Assembly (NCBI GenBank): GCA_019321725.1
Contig: CM033123.1
Location: 186,001-250,000, forward strand
Reading direction: 5' to 3'
DNA: 64,000 bases
Origin: Paulownia fortunei
Lineage: Eukaryota; Streptophyta; Magnoliopsida; Lamiales; Paulowniaceae
Of this stretch, positions 26,656 to 38,200 are shown in pieces (positions within the stretch are counted from its first letter, which is position 1; each line of letters starts with the position of its first letter). The notes beneath the pieces are model-generated. The model saw only the letters and a program-made list of their open reading frames with translations, ran no database searches and was not told where the DNA came from. A program made the position numbers and the translations under genes.

Positions 26656-27232
26656 ATTAATTAATTAAATATGAGTTAATTAAACCTTCTTGTCGGGTCC
26701 GACGATATGCAAAGCACGAGATGGGAGTTGGTTGCCGGAGGAGTCTTTTTCATCGGGGTCGACCATGTTGAGTTGCTTGATGATTTGCCTGTTTGGATCA
26801 GCAGCAATGGGGTATGTTACCTTGTACCCATTATTATAGGCTTCAATGTCCTTGATCCACTGATTGTGAGATTCAACATCATCAGCAGACAAGCCCAAGA
26901 GCTTCACACCTCTCTCTGCAAACTTGTCAGCATAGGCGGCCATCATGCCCAATTCCGTGGTACAAACCGGCGTAAAATCACCTGCACTCAGTACGATATA
27001 TCATGGTCGACCACAGAATTAATATAATACAATTTAGTTATCCTTCAAGAAACAAGAAACAACAACAACAACAAATTGCATGTAGCGGTGATTGATTAAG
27101 TAGGGGTGGCTGACCGGGATGAGAAAAGATGATGGTGAAAGTATTGTCAACATAGTCATGGAGTTTGATGATTCCATGTGTGGTTTCAACTTCAAGGTCG
27201 GGGAGCGTGTCTCCAATGGTCAGCCCTGGCAT
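26310..27232 (-). CDS. PER1: 1-Cys peroxiredoxin (PER1 / Prx6 class)
   Basis: Thiol peroxidase that reduces hydroperoxides with a single peroxidatic cysteine; plant members are typical of seeds and partly nuclear. Three exons: 27232-27115, 26981-26686 and 26558-26310, phases 1 and 0, giving 220 aa, the usual length for plant 1-Cys Prx (216-220). The start [16 protein letters not shown] is the family N terminus. The active site DFTPVCTTE falls at residues about 41-49, with the catalytic Cys near 46 at the start of exon 2. The C-terminal Prx domain ([18 protein letters not shown], then [11 protein letters not shown]) is complete. No resolving cysteine in the 2-Cys position is seen. Intron 2 carries a short (AGC)n run near 26627-26648. 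The gene is divergent from the INT4-type gene, 1.5 kb away, and seed-type promoter motifs lie upstream. Confidence 0.97.
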
Positions 27233-27330
27233 TTTTGAATTGATATATTGATCTCTTTTCCTCTTGTTTTTTTCCTATGGTGAATGAATTAGCTAGATAG
27301 AGGAGATATGTGTGTGAGAAAGGGAGTTTT

Positions 27331-27338
27331 TTATATAT
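27331..27338 (-). promoter_or_regulatory. Probable TATA box of the peroxiredoxin gene
   Basis: On the - strand the sequence reads TATATAAA, about 100 bases upstream of the ATG at 27232, a normal distance for a plant TATA box with a short leader. It is followed upstream by GC-rich and ACGT-containing sequence. The assignment rests on position and match only. Confidence 0.6.
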
Positions 27339-27410
27339 AAAGAAGGTGGTATTGTGATTGTGGGGGGTGGGGGGTGGTTAATTAGAAGGAGAAGTTGGGG
27401 GGCGGGGCAG

Positions 27411-27531
27411 TGCATGAAGAGAACGTGGCAGTTGCGGTGGCATAGGCATGCACGCACAATCAACACAATAACCCTCGTCTGCCTCCACGTAATGCCTTGT
27501 GGCCCTTTCCCATGAAATGTTGTCGTACGTG
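27411..27531 (-). promoter_or_regulatory. RY and ACGT (ABRE-like) element cluster upstream of peroxiredoxin
   Basis: Two RY cores (CATGCA/TGCATG) lie at 27411-27416 and 27447-27452. ACGT-core elements lie at 27423-27429 (ACGTGGC), 27485-27490 (CCACGT) and 27527-27531 (ACGTG). In seed genes RY elements are bound by ABI3/FUS3-type B3 factors and ACGTGGC by ABI5-type bZIPs. The cluster starts 80 bases upstream of the TATA box and about 180 bases from the ATG. This fits the seed and ABA expression known for 1-Cys peroxiredoxins; the functional claim is inferred. Confidence 0.6.
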
Positions 27532-28730
27532 ACTATATATACATATATGGAGATGAGCCATTTTTGGGGTTGTGGCCCCCCACCCCCTTGTGTCCCTTTT
27601 GCCTATCTCAATTTGGATTCTGGTTTAGATAACTTAAAAATAATAAGAAGCACAAGCAAATGAAGATAGGCAAAAAGGGGAAGTGGAGGGGTTGGATTTT
27701 TTGTCAACTTTTCTTCATTGGTTGGGGTACTTCTGAGACGAACTCTCTCTTAGCTATCTCAATATTATTGACTGTTGGGGTTTCTTATCTCTTATCAACT
27801 GTTAGGGAAGGAAAAAGCTGGTATTGGGCAGAAGAATCTGTATAATTAAAGAGTCCTTAAAAGCGCCTAAAAAGAATTTAAGGAAGGAATTCAGGATTAT
27901 ATATATATATATATATATATGTACGTTTCTAGCTAGCATATATTAGCAGTCAGTCGCGTATTGGCAAAAGTGAAACCAGTGGATCATAAAATCAAGATAT
28001 TGTGAAAATTTGACAAGGGTACTCGACACTGATCAATGTTACTCATCCATATGTTAATTCTGTAAAACAAAAGTATTCATTAATTAATGTTGTCACTTTG
28101 CTTAATTTGCTAATAGGGTTTGACTTGTAAATTTTTGAATAGCCAAATGTGTGTACAAGTACAACCACGTAAATTCAAACAAATATATTGCCTAAATTAT
28201 CTCCATTCCAATGTACTATAATCTTCCATAATGCACAAAGTTTGATATCATCCAACCAGGGATTTAAGGTTGACGAAAATTTATCCTTTTCTTGAATTAT
28301 CATTTACTAAATTTAGAGTCAGTTTATTTTTCTTTGCTATGTGTATATACATGTCCGTAAAGTGGGATAGAATTTCAGTTCTTTTTTTTTTTTTTTTTTT
28401 TTTTCTCTGTCCCGCACACATTCGTTGGAAGAGAAACAAAAGCGCAGGTAATTAATAACTTGTTTCTTCTTCTTCTTCTTCTTCTTCTTCTTCTTCTTCT
28501 TCTTTCTCTCTTATATATTTGCTTTTTGTTTTATTACCATCAACTCTATGGTCATACATAGATCAAAACTTCAATTCATTTTTCTCATGATTTTGTGAGC
28601 AGAAACTAGTGCATATATCCCTATAGGCTACATCCTTGTATCAGGAGGCTTTTCAGCGTCCCTCTGTCTCTTCTCTTTGTAATTCCAAGAACGCCCCAAC
28701 AAAAACTTATCTCTCCAGTCGTAGTTCAGC
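27532..28730. other. Divergent intergenic region, INT4 promoter and leader
   Basis: This is the part of the shared divergent spacer nearest the inositol transporter. It holds a TA dinucleotide run at about 27898-27920, a T run at about 28383-28404, and a CTT trinucleotide repeat at 28464-28503. A TATA-like sequence, ttatatattt, lies at 28511-28520, about 210 bases upstream of the ATG at 28731. Two 61-codon open frames here show no motif. No gene is supported. Confidence 0.4.
28464..28503. repeat. (TTC)n trinucleotide repeat in the INT4 promoter or leader
   Basis: An almost perfect run of about 13 TTC units, 230 bases upstream of the transporter start codon. CT-rich runs of this kind are common near plant transcription starts. 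It is likely to vary in length between alleles. Confidence 0.9.
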
Positions 28731-31700
28731 ATGGTTGAGGGTGGAATCTCACATGCAGATAAAACTGAGTTCACAGAATGCTGGAGGACATCATGGAGAA
28801 CACCATATATTATGAGGTTGGCCTTATCAGCTGGGATTGGAGGCCTGCTGTTTGGATACGACACAGGTACCTAACACACCTCATCATTTTTCATCTCCAA
28901 TTTCTCATCAATTATTTTAAGGAGGGCTGATCTTCTGCCTAACATCATGTTCATGGGAATTCTTGTAATCAATTTTTTGTCTATTATCCAGGATGCCATA
29001 ACAAAAAGCAGATATGCATTCTCTAACATACTTTTATATATCGTAACGATCAGTGCAAAATACATAATATAATTATAATGTTACTCGATTTTCTCAATTA
29101 AAATAATATTCATAATTAATTAAAAAAAATATTAAAAAAAAAATCACAAAGCCCCATATTTTAATCCAAAAAAGCTTCAAGTAAGCAAAGTTATTTCTAT
29201 ACCAAGCTTATCTATTTGCTTATTTATTCCTCTTACTCTCTTTTCTTTTCTCTCCCACACTCCTTCCAATAAAGAAATATAACCCCAAAAAACAAAAAAA
29301 ATCAATATAGATAATCTATGAAAAGTCACAAAAGAGAATATTTTAATTTAAATATAAGAACACAATGAATAGAAATTGAAAAAAAAAAACCTAATTTTTG
29401 AAATACATAAATCTTTAAAAATAAATAAAAGATCAAAATTAAAGTTCAAGTCATATTTACTAAAAGAAAGAGTATAAATTAATTTTTATACTTTTGAGAT
29501 AAATATATAATTTAAAAAACATTAAGCGAGAGCCATCCATTAATATGCATTATTCTGGGAAAAAACATGTGAGACCAAAAATTAAATTACGAGGTTCAAT
29601 AATATATTGAATACCTATTATTACATATCTAAGATAAATAGTACATTTAAACATAACTCATTTTGATTTTTTTAAAAGTGTATGATATGATATATAATTA
29701 AATATGGCTTACTTTTAAGTAAATTTGAGTCTTTTATTTCATTATGAAAATTATGCATTTATAAATTTATGAATCATTTAAAATTATAAAAATTGTCATT
29801 ATTATATATATATATATATAAATTAATAGTTACTTTTTATATCATTCAATATACTATAAAATTTAAAATTTGACCCCATTCATTTCTTTTCTTCATAAAA
29901 TTATTTTATTATAAAATATAACTACCAATTAAAATTTTAAAGTTATGCCTTTTATTTTTCCAAAAGTATAGGGATAAGGATACTTTGGTCTTTAAATAAA
30001 TTTTTCTTAGAATATCAAATAATGCTAGAGGAGATATGGTTGCAAAAGATCCAAACCTCTTGAGGTGGATACAAATAATCCCTTAAAAAATAATGCATAA
30101 CTAAACACAATAACTTTTATTGGGTGATTGGTATGCAGGAAAGGAATTAAATAGGAATGTAATGAATTTAATTAGTAATGGAACGGTGATAGAAAATAAA
30201 TTATATGAGTATTCTACACGGAATAAGAGATGAATGGAATAGTCATTACTTGCTTAATTTCAATCACAAGATCCATGATTGGCAACTAGAGATAAATGGT
30301 ATGAATTGAATCAAATTCCTTTGAATGACAAATAATTTTTTTAGTAGAAAATTTTAATTTAAAATTATTTATTTAGTACAGTGTATTTTTATATATGACT
30401 TTGCAAATTCTGGTTAAAATTGGATATTCAATTCATTCTATAGTAGTAGTATTTCAAAAAATATTTGACAATTAACTTGTCTACTCAATAGTAGCGGCGT
30501 TCACAATTAGGCAATATGATTGAACTGAAAGTAAATTTGGCATGTACCGAACTAAAAAACTCAATTCGATATTCAACTTTTATTTTATAAAAAATTAGTA
30601 TCTGATTCGATTTTAATTTTTTATTTTAATTTATCAAAGTGTACCCAATACAAAATTATAATTTTTACATATTTTATAAGTATTTTTAATATAAAAAATT
30701 TATAATATTTATTTTTTGACTCAACAAAACTCAAAAAAATCATAAATAAGAAATATAATTATGATTTTATTATTTAATATTTTTAGTTATTTTATTATTT
30801 ATTATTAAAAACCCAATTAATCAAATTACCGAATCAAAAAACAAAAATAAAAATATCAATATTAACCATAACAATTAATTTGGTATAGCATTTTGTGTAG
30901 GTTTAGGTTTAAAAGGATAATTTTATTAAAATTTTATATAGGTGATGATAATTTTGTTAAAAATAGATATAAGTTCATTCTTGAATTATTGAGAATTGAT
31001 AAAATCATAGGGAGATGATCGGGAATGGCCCATAGTTTTGAGAATAGCGATTCCAATGGGAATGAGAATTACCAGTACTAAAATATACCAATAATGTGTT
31101 TTGGAATAGATTTAGAAATAACTATTTCATTCCCAATGAATTTCTACATACCAATTATGTCATAAATTATATCAATCATGCAATTAAAAATGGAGTTGAG
31201 AATGCTTATTTCATTATGACCCCATTCCTGCATACAAACCATGCTCTAAAACTTATGAGGTGTGATATAAAATATGATTTGTAAAAATCATAATAAATTT
31301 TTATTTAGATTTTAAATGTGATGTTTTTAGCTACAACAAATTTGTTTCATCTTTCTTCTTCTTCCTCTTTTTTCTTTTTTGGAAATTTTTTTGGACTGAT
31401 TAGGCCTAATCAAAACAAAGTAAGAGAAGAAATTACAATAAAAATAAAGCAAATATTTCTCTTATTCTCTCTGAACTATTTTTTTTTTCCCTAAAAAATC
31501 CAATATTAAAAAAATAAAATAAAATCTCATAAAAATCCAATATTAAAAAAATAAAATAAAATCTCATGTCATTAATTCCAAACTATCACTCCAATCCATG
31601 TCTATTTTTATTTTTAATTTGTTCATTTAACTAAGTATGTTTGTTTATTATCATCCAATTTTAAAATTTATATTATCATAATTGTAGGATTTATTCAAAT

Positions 31701-32440
31701 ATATATATATATATATATATCATGAAAAATTAATTATGTGGATAATTAAAAATAAATTAGGATCTAAGATTAAAGGGTTTATCCATCATCATTAAAAACT
31801 TTAGATGAAGAATTGGAGCACTTATTGCAAAACATATGTATCAATTATAAAAGCTTATGTAAAAATTTGAGATTAATAGAAAAAGTTCAGTACCAACAAG
31901 GTTTTTAACGATTAATATTATCTTTTTATTTTGTTTATCTTATAATTAATTATTTTTTACTTAGCATCAAAGCTCTTTAACTTAACCTTTTCATTTATAT
32001 TGTAAATTCACCTTCCTTTTAATTTCTTATAGAATTATAATAGGAATTGGACAATTGCTGAGGAAATTAAAGAAAATATCATTAATATGTAATTGTGCAG
32101 AATATTAAACTTTAAATGACTATATCTCTTCCATACAAATTCCTTATATAATAATAATAACAGTAATATAAAATGTATAACAATATAGTATAATATTAAT
32201 AATATTAACATAATATTAATATATATATATATGTTTATATTATAATATTATAGTATATATAATATATATATACATTCATATATATAGATATACACATTGG
32301 TTTTCTTCATGGATTCATTATTTTGGTGCAGGTGTTATTTCTGGTGCCATCCTGTACATACGGGAAGATTTCGAGTCTGTCGATAAGAAGACATGGCTAC
32401 AGGTATTCGCAATCACTTTGTTGTACCAAAGATGTAAAGC

Positions 32441-32476
<36 letters not shown>

Positions 32477-34565
32477 GCATTCTCATCTCAGTGACGGTCC
32501 GACTTTTTCCATTTGAGACGATTCATTTGCAATAATGGAAAATGAAAGCCTCTTTGTTTATGTTTGCATATTGAAGGAAACCATAGTGAGCATGGCTGTT
32601 GCTGGTGCCATCATCGGTGCTGCATTGGGTGGATGGATCAATGACAGTTTTGGAAGAAAAATATCAATTTTGGTAGCCGATGTTCTCTTCTTTGCTGGTG
32701 CAATTATTATGGCTGTTGCTCCAGCACCATGGATGATCATCCTGGGTAGAATTTTTGTGGGATTGGGAGTTGGAATGACATCTATGACTGCTCCTCTTTA
32801 TATTTCAGAAGCTTCGCCTCACAGGATTAGAGGCGCACTAGTTAGCACAAACGGTCTTCTTATCACGGGAGGCCAGTTTCTTTCATATCTCATCAATCTA
32901 GCATTCACCCATGTAAGGTTTTCTTCTTCTCTTCTCCCCTTGTTCGTATTTGTTAAACGATCAATCTTGTTATTCGGAAAAACAAAAAGTAATTGTCTAA
33001 CAATTCTTGAATATGTTTTAGGTCTCTGGAACATGGCGTTGGATGCTTGGCATTGCTGGTCTTCCGGCACTCATTCAGTTCATTTTGATGCTGTCACTCC
33101 CCGAGTCTCCAAGATGGCTTTTCCTAAATGTGAGCCAACATCTATTTAGTATTCATCATCGTCACAATGCACTTTGGCCCTAAAAAATCTTCAACCTCGT
33201 ACATATCAATGCGGTTAAAAGGAGATTAGCCCTGCTACATTCCCCAATTGAGTTGCTTAGCAATTAACAGTCTATTATTATCCTATTCAGTAATTTTTTC
33301 TTCGTCTTGTCAAATGCCAAGCAGGGCAAAGAGGAGGAGGCAAGGTCTATCTTAGAGAAAATTTACCCTGCTGAAGAAGTTGAGGATGAGATGCAATCCC
33401 TGCGAACATCTATTGAGCAAGAGAAGGAGCAAGTGGGGGAAGGTGGCATGTTTGGCCAACTTAAGAGTGCCTGGAGGAATGATGTAGTCCGAAGGGGGCT
33501 GTATGCTGGCATTACGGTTCAGGTGGCTCAGCAGTTTGTGGGTATAAACACCGTCATGTACTATAGCCCAACCATTATCCAGTTTGCAGGATTTGCATCA
33601 AATAAGACAGCATTGACACTCTCTCTCATCACTTCTGGCCTAAATGCTCTTGGCTCTATAGTCAGCATGTGCTTCGTGGATCGCTACGGAAGGAGGAGAC
33701 TTATGATCATTTCCATGATTGGGATCATTTCCTGTCTTGTGGTATTATCTGTTGTCTTTTACCAAGCCTCTGTCACTGCCCCGAAAATCAGCCAGGCAGA
33801 GACTGCAAATTTCGGTGCCAATTCTACTTGCCAGGCTTATACAACAGCCCCTGATGCATCATCTTGGGGCTGCATGAGATGCTTGCAGAAGGACACTGAT
33901 TGTGGTTTCTGCTCAGCTGGAGGCAGCATAGTAAGTCCAAATCCACGGCCTATTTCAAAGCTTATCCACTTTACCAGTGGAACAACGTGATATAGCATCG
34001 AAAAATTCATTTGTACTGCAAAACTCCCAGTGCTCTCCTCTTCTTCATGTTTCCTATGATTATAATGAAAATTATTCTCTTTTTATGTCAGCGTCATGCT
34101 GGGGCTTGTCTAGCAATGACTGATGCGGTGAAGGGCGCATGCCGAGCAGCAAAGAGAACATGGTACACAGAAGGCTGCCCAAGCAAGGTTGGCTTCTTGG
34201 CGGTACTATTCCTGGGTTTGTACATCATTGTCTACTCCCCCGGCATGGGCACCGTGCCATGGATAGTCAACTCCGAGATATATCCACTCAAGTACAGAGG
34301 ACTCGGTGGAGGGATTGCTGCAGTGTCTAATTGGAGTTCAAATCTGGTAGTCAGTGAGACATTCTTAACACTGACTGAGCACCTGGGATCTGCTGGCACC
34401 TTCCTATTGTTTGCAGGGTTTTCTTTGATAGGACTCATTTCTATTTTCTTCCTCGTACCAGAAACCAAAGGGCTGCAGTTTGGGGAGGTGGAAAAGATGT
34501 TGGAGAAAGGGTACTCTCCATTTAAGAAGAGCAAGAAAGATTCCAAAGATGGTGACGACAATTAA
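28731..34565 (+). CDS. INT4: Inositol/H+ symporter, INT4-type (MFS sugar transporter family)
   Basis: Major facilitator that imports myo-inositol with protons; Arabidopsis INT4 sits in the plasma membrane. Exons: 28731-28866, 32332-32402, 32577-32912, 33022-33129, 33325-33930, 34092-34565; phases agree and the product is 576 aa (Arabidopsis INT4 is 582). The first residues, [18 protein letters not shown], are nearly those of Arabidopsis INT4 and fix the start at 28731. Sugar-porter signatures are present: [10 protein letters not shown] across exons 1/2, [53 protein letters not shown] and VPETKG. Between helices 9 and 10 is the cysteine-rich loop of INT2/INT4 proteins ([16 protein letters not shown], then GAC and GCPSK), split by intron 5. 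The tail is lysine/aspartate-rich. Intron 1 is 3,465 bp, unusually long, and holds repeat-derived DNA. INT4 rather than INT2 is chosen from the N terminus and the DRYGRRR region. Confidence 0.95.
30120..31250. mobile_element. Degenerate Harbinger/Tourist-like element inside INT4 intron 1
   Basis: The left end reads GGGTGATTGGTATGCAGGAA (from 30122). The reverse complement of the right end (near 31222-31246) reads GAGCATGGTTTGTATGCAGG followed by AATGG. The two share TATGCAGGAA and more dispersed identity. Flanks contain TTA on the left and TAA/TTA on the right, but the exact 3-bp duplication cannot be fixed. The interior is AT-rich with no transposase-like frame. This is a weak but coherent non-autonomous element; the boundaries are approximate. 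Confidence 0.4.
31494..31567. repeat. 37-bp perfect tandem duplication in INT4 intron 1
   Basis: Two adjacent copies of a 37-bp unit (beginning aaaaatccaatatt, ending aaaatctcat) occupy 31494-31530 and 31531-31567 with no difference that I can see. Exact identity inside AT-rich intron sequence points to a recent duplication. Confidence 0.9.
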
Positions 34566-34772
34566 GCTACTCTGAAATTTACAAGATGTTAGAGAAAGGA
34601 TACTTCTCCGTTCATCTAGTTCGCTATGGTTTATTGAGTCGTCTAGAAGACAATCTTCTACAATTGTAATTAACAACTTCGTAATTGAAAAAAAAAAGCT
34701 ATTTGAAGTAGCTGGTAGTTAACTTGTTGGAGTCATTTTGGGAACATTTTCTTCTCCCAAAAAAAAAAAATG

Positions 34773-35254
34773 TGTCACACCCAAAAACAAGACTGTGGCA
34801 TAAAAGGTTCTCTTAACAATTATTTCACTCTTCCTACTTTGTGAAAACGGGTAACCCAAATTGTTAAAAGAGTCAATTGTAACCCTTATAAATCATTTCA
34901 ATTTTTATCTCACAATTAATGTGAGATATCACAATCACCCTCGTTTGGACACACAACCTCCTCGTCGCGTTCTTTTCATGATCTAAGACCATTTCCAATA
35001 CACATCCGACCATGCCTCATGCGTTGATAGTACTTCTAGAATCGACTCTAATACCATTTGTCATGGTCCGAGCCCATAGGGTGGGGGCCAGAAGCAAGAT
35101 TCGACATAACAAACTCTGCTAACAAGTACTTTGCATTCGTTTTTACTTTGCAAAAATGATTAACCCAAGTTACTTAAAGTCGTTATCACCACTTATAACC
35201 ATTCTAACTTATCCATTCAACTTATCCTCCCACAATCTATATAGGTATATCACA
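34773..35254 (-). mobile_element. Complete TRIM retrotransposon with 5-bp target duplication
   Basis: A 482-bp terminal-repeat retrotransposon in miniature, on the - strand and 3' of the INT4-type gene. Two diverged LTRs lie at 34773-34933 (161 bp) and 35059-35254 (196 bp). On the + strand they begin TGTCACACCC and TGTCATGGTCC and end GATATCACA and GTATATCACA, so each is TG...CA on the element strand. The internal segment (34934-35058) is 125 bp and has no open frame. The flanking 5-mer AAATG is present at both 34768-34772 and 35255-35259. The primer-binding site starts two bases after the 5' LTR. TRIMs of this size are known to be mobilised by other elements. The divergence of the LTRs points to an old insertion. 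Confidence 0.85.
35043..35056 (-). other. Primer-binding site of the TRIM (initiator Met-tRNA)
   Basis: On the - strand, after the LTR end TGACA and two bases (AA), the sequence is TGGTATTAGAGT. It matches the plant initiator-Met primer site TGGTATCAGAGC at 10 of 12 positions. Spacing and match give the element its orientation. Confidence 0.8.
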
Positions 35255-35259
35255 AAATG

Positions 35260-38200
35260 TGTCTGGCAAATGTTCTTTTGGAAAGCATATTTTCTTTCCC
35301 TCAAAATACTTATTAATTATTATTTTAATTAAATAATTATATATCTTCCTATATCCTCACTAACACAACAAAACAACATTAACAAAATATGTATAATTGA
35401 AAATATATTTCCATTAACTAAAATAAAAGCATTAACTACAATAAAAACATTGACAAGACATACAATTGAGAATATCTCCTAAAATATATCATATTATTTT
35501 TTTCCCAACAAAACATCTCGATACATTTTTATTTTACACACATTCTCCAATCTCACTACCAAAAATATATTATTTCAAAATATTTTTCTTAAAATGACGA
35601 TAATAGCACCAAACAAGCCTGATTCTTTAAAATGTCCTGTAACTAGTCAGGACTTCAACCAATTTTGCCGACAACAATGCCCTTTGGGCCCAAGTGTGAG
35701 GACCTTTCTATGGAATAGGGGGCTAAACATAATCTCTACATATGAGGAGGGAATGAAATCATTTTCCAATTTTTTGTGATGCGACCGTTTGCATTGTTGT
35801 TGCAAATTTAGCCATTTATAGACATTATTATTACCAAAATTTGTTTGCTTATGTAATTTACATGGCTTTATCATGTAGTACTTCTTATCACAATGTTGGT
35901 GGGTTGAAATATTAAAAAGATGACTAAGCATGCCTTAATATATGCAATCACATGTATAAAGAAGTGATATATAGTAGGAATTATCTGTAAGTGATAATAT
36001 ATTGAGAACAGTACTGCGGCCTTAGTGAAAAAATTAAATTTGATAAAACCACAGTTAATCAGTGCAAAACTTCAATGGCACAAAACTTTGGGTTCAAAAA
36101 CCACACTAACAAAATACTTGTGGGTTCTGTCAGCTTAACTTTGCAGTTACCTACACAAACCTGTTGTCAACGAGATATTGCAACCATTACCAGCAGGTCC
36201 AGCATCTTGTTTCTTCAAGAAACTGCTTACAAAACGTGTAAGCAAATTATAAAAGATAGGAGCAACGATTTTGGAAAGGTACAATCTATAGATAAAATGG
36301 AACATGGGGTAAGCATTGCAATTGCTACCAGCAAATTTAGGCCTAAGAGCTTTTTGTCTAACCGTGTTCTTCACTCAGGAAATGTATAGAATCCCCTCCT
36401 ATACAAGTAAATTTCCTTTATTTTCTACTGCCTGTGCACTAGTATGATTTTTATGTTTAACAACAATATCTCAAGTTAACTGAAAATTTTCAATAATAAA
36501 ATCTCCCACCTTATCCCTGAGTATATAAATATCCAAAGTTGAACCCAAACACAGTTGACTAATGCATAACCTTCCTAGAGTTAGAGTACTGTCAAGCATC
36601 CAAGAATTGTATTCATTCATTTATTCCTCTTACTTCTTCTTGATAGAACCTTTTAAAAGCTGTATTCAGAGTGTGGACAACCAGTGCCCAAAGCCACTTC
36701 AGGAAAAGCTTCCTGATCTAGCTTGAATTTTATATTGATTACACAATGCAAATTCACAGATGAGTATATTGACATGCTAGCTTCTGGGGCAAAGATACAG
36801 CTAACACAATGCAACACAACGGCTTCAGATTTTAGCCATCTTTTCAAGCACAATGCACATGTTAAGAAATAAAAGGACTACAAGTTAATAAACATGTGCC
36901 AAATGTGGCAAATTCTCTTCCCCGAAAAATTTCAGGCAGAAGAGTTAGATTATTCTGATCAGCATCCAACTCTTCCACTCGAGTACCACCTCTAACAAGC
37001 AAGTGCATGTGAATGCAAATGATCATATAGAAGAAGGATATTAATTTAATTTAATAGTCCACAAGTGCAGCGAAATAAATCACACAGAACAAAAAATTGT
37101 CGGGCATGTACATAACAAACGTGGAATGGTAAAATTCATTCATTGCATTCAAATTTTAATCAAACAAATCCAAGGAATGAATGTGTGGAACAGAATAACG
37201 ACAAAATCATCTAAAAATAAGCTAAATAGCCAACACAGATGAAAATAAACAACATGGAGGAGAACAAATGCAAGCAACAGCCATTAGTACAGTTAGAGAG
37301 AGGATGAAGTTGAAAAAAGGAAAGGACGAAGCCTATTCAACAAAATTTTCAATAACATGCAAATGAGAGAAGTGGATATCATAGCTACTAATACAGCTAT
37401 TCATCCAACAGCGGTAGCATGTTCCATCCGCAAACCCCACAGAACATTATGAAGCTCACCATGTTAAGTTCAATTGTGCTCACACTACTGTGACGAAATT
37501 GAATATTGCTACAAAAAATTAGCTTCCGCACCAAAGTGGTACCAGAGACTATGAAGACACCAAACTTTACACTGTTCTCTAAATTGAAGTGGCTCATTAG
37601 TGCAGCTAGTTCACAACACCAAGCATTAACTCGCATCATGTTTGCGTGAGTGATCCACAATCTCTAAATTAACATGAAACAATTGGATTCTCCGTAATGT
37701 GTTTGTGCACATGCATTTGTCCGTGACGCTCAAAGCTATATACCCAACTAAAATCCTCAAAATCATCATGATGGATGTTTATATCAAAAGAACAATCAAA
37801 GAAAATCCGAATAAAATTTCAAATAAAAGACACAGGCTAATAGTTCATTTACAGAAAAAGAAAATGACAGATGAAGGTTTATCAAAAAGGAAAATTACCA
37901 ACTTCCAAAAACATAAACAAACAGAAAAGCATAAAAGGGCCTAAACACAGGTTAATGCATCAAACTTGCCGAAGAACCTATCAATAAGAGCACAAACGGA
38001 AAGGGGAAAAAGAGAGAATTTTTTAGAGTAACTTTTCAACACACGGAGAAAATAAATCAAACTTCTAAGATGGAGAATTATAAATCGTGTGACTTCTGCT
38101 AATAAAAAACTGAAATCCTCCTGATAAATAATCATAGAACTTTAGAAAATTCTCAGAAAAATCTGTTTCAGAATTGAAGACTCAATTATTTAAAAAATCA

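Noticed and set aside
32535..32576. Upstream ATG in frame before INT4 exon 3
   Set aside because: It lies in intron 2; the family sequence WLQETIVSM requires the join 32402/32577.
34700..35620. Possible larger DNA transposon enclosing the TRIM (ends near 34710 and 35600)
   Set aside because: The two ends share only short, gapped similarity and no matching target duplication.
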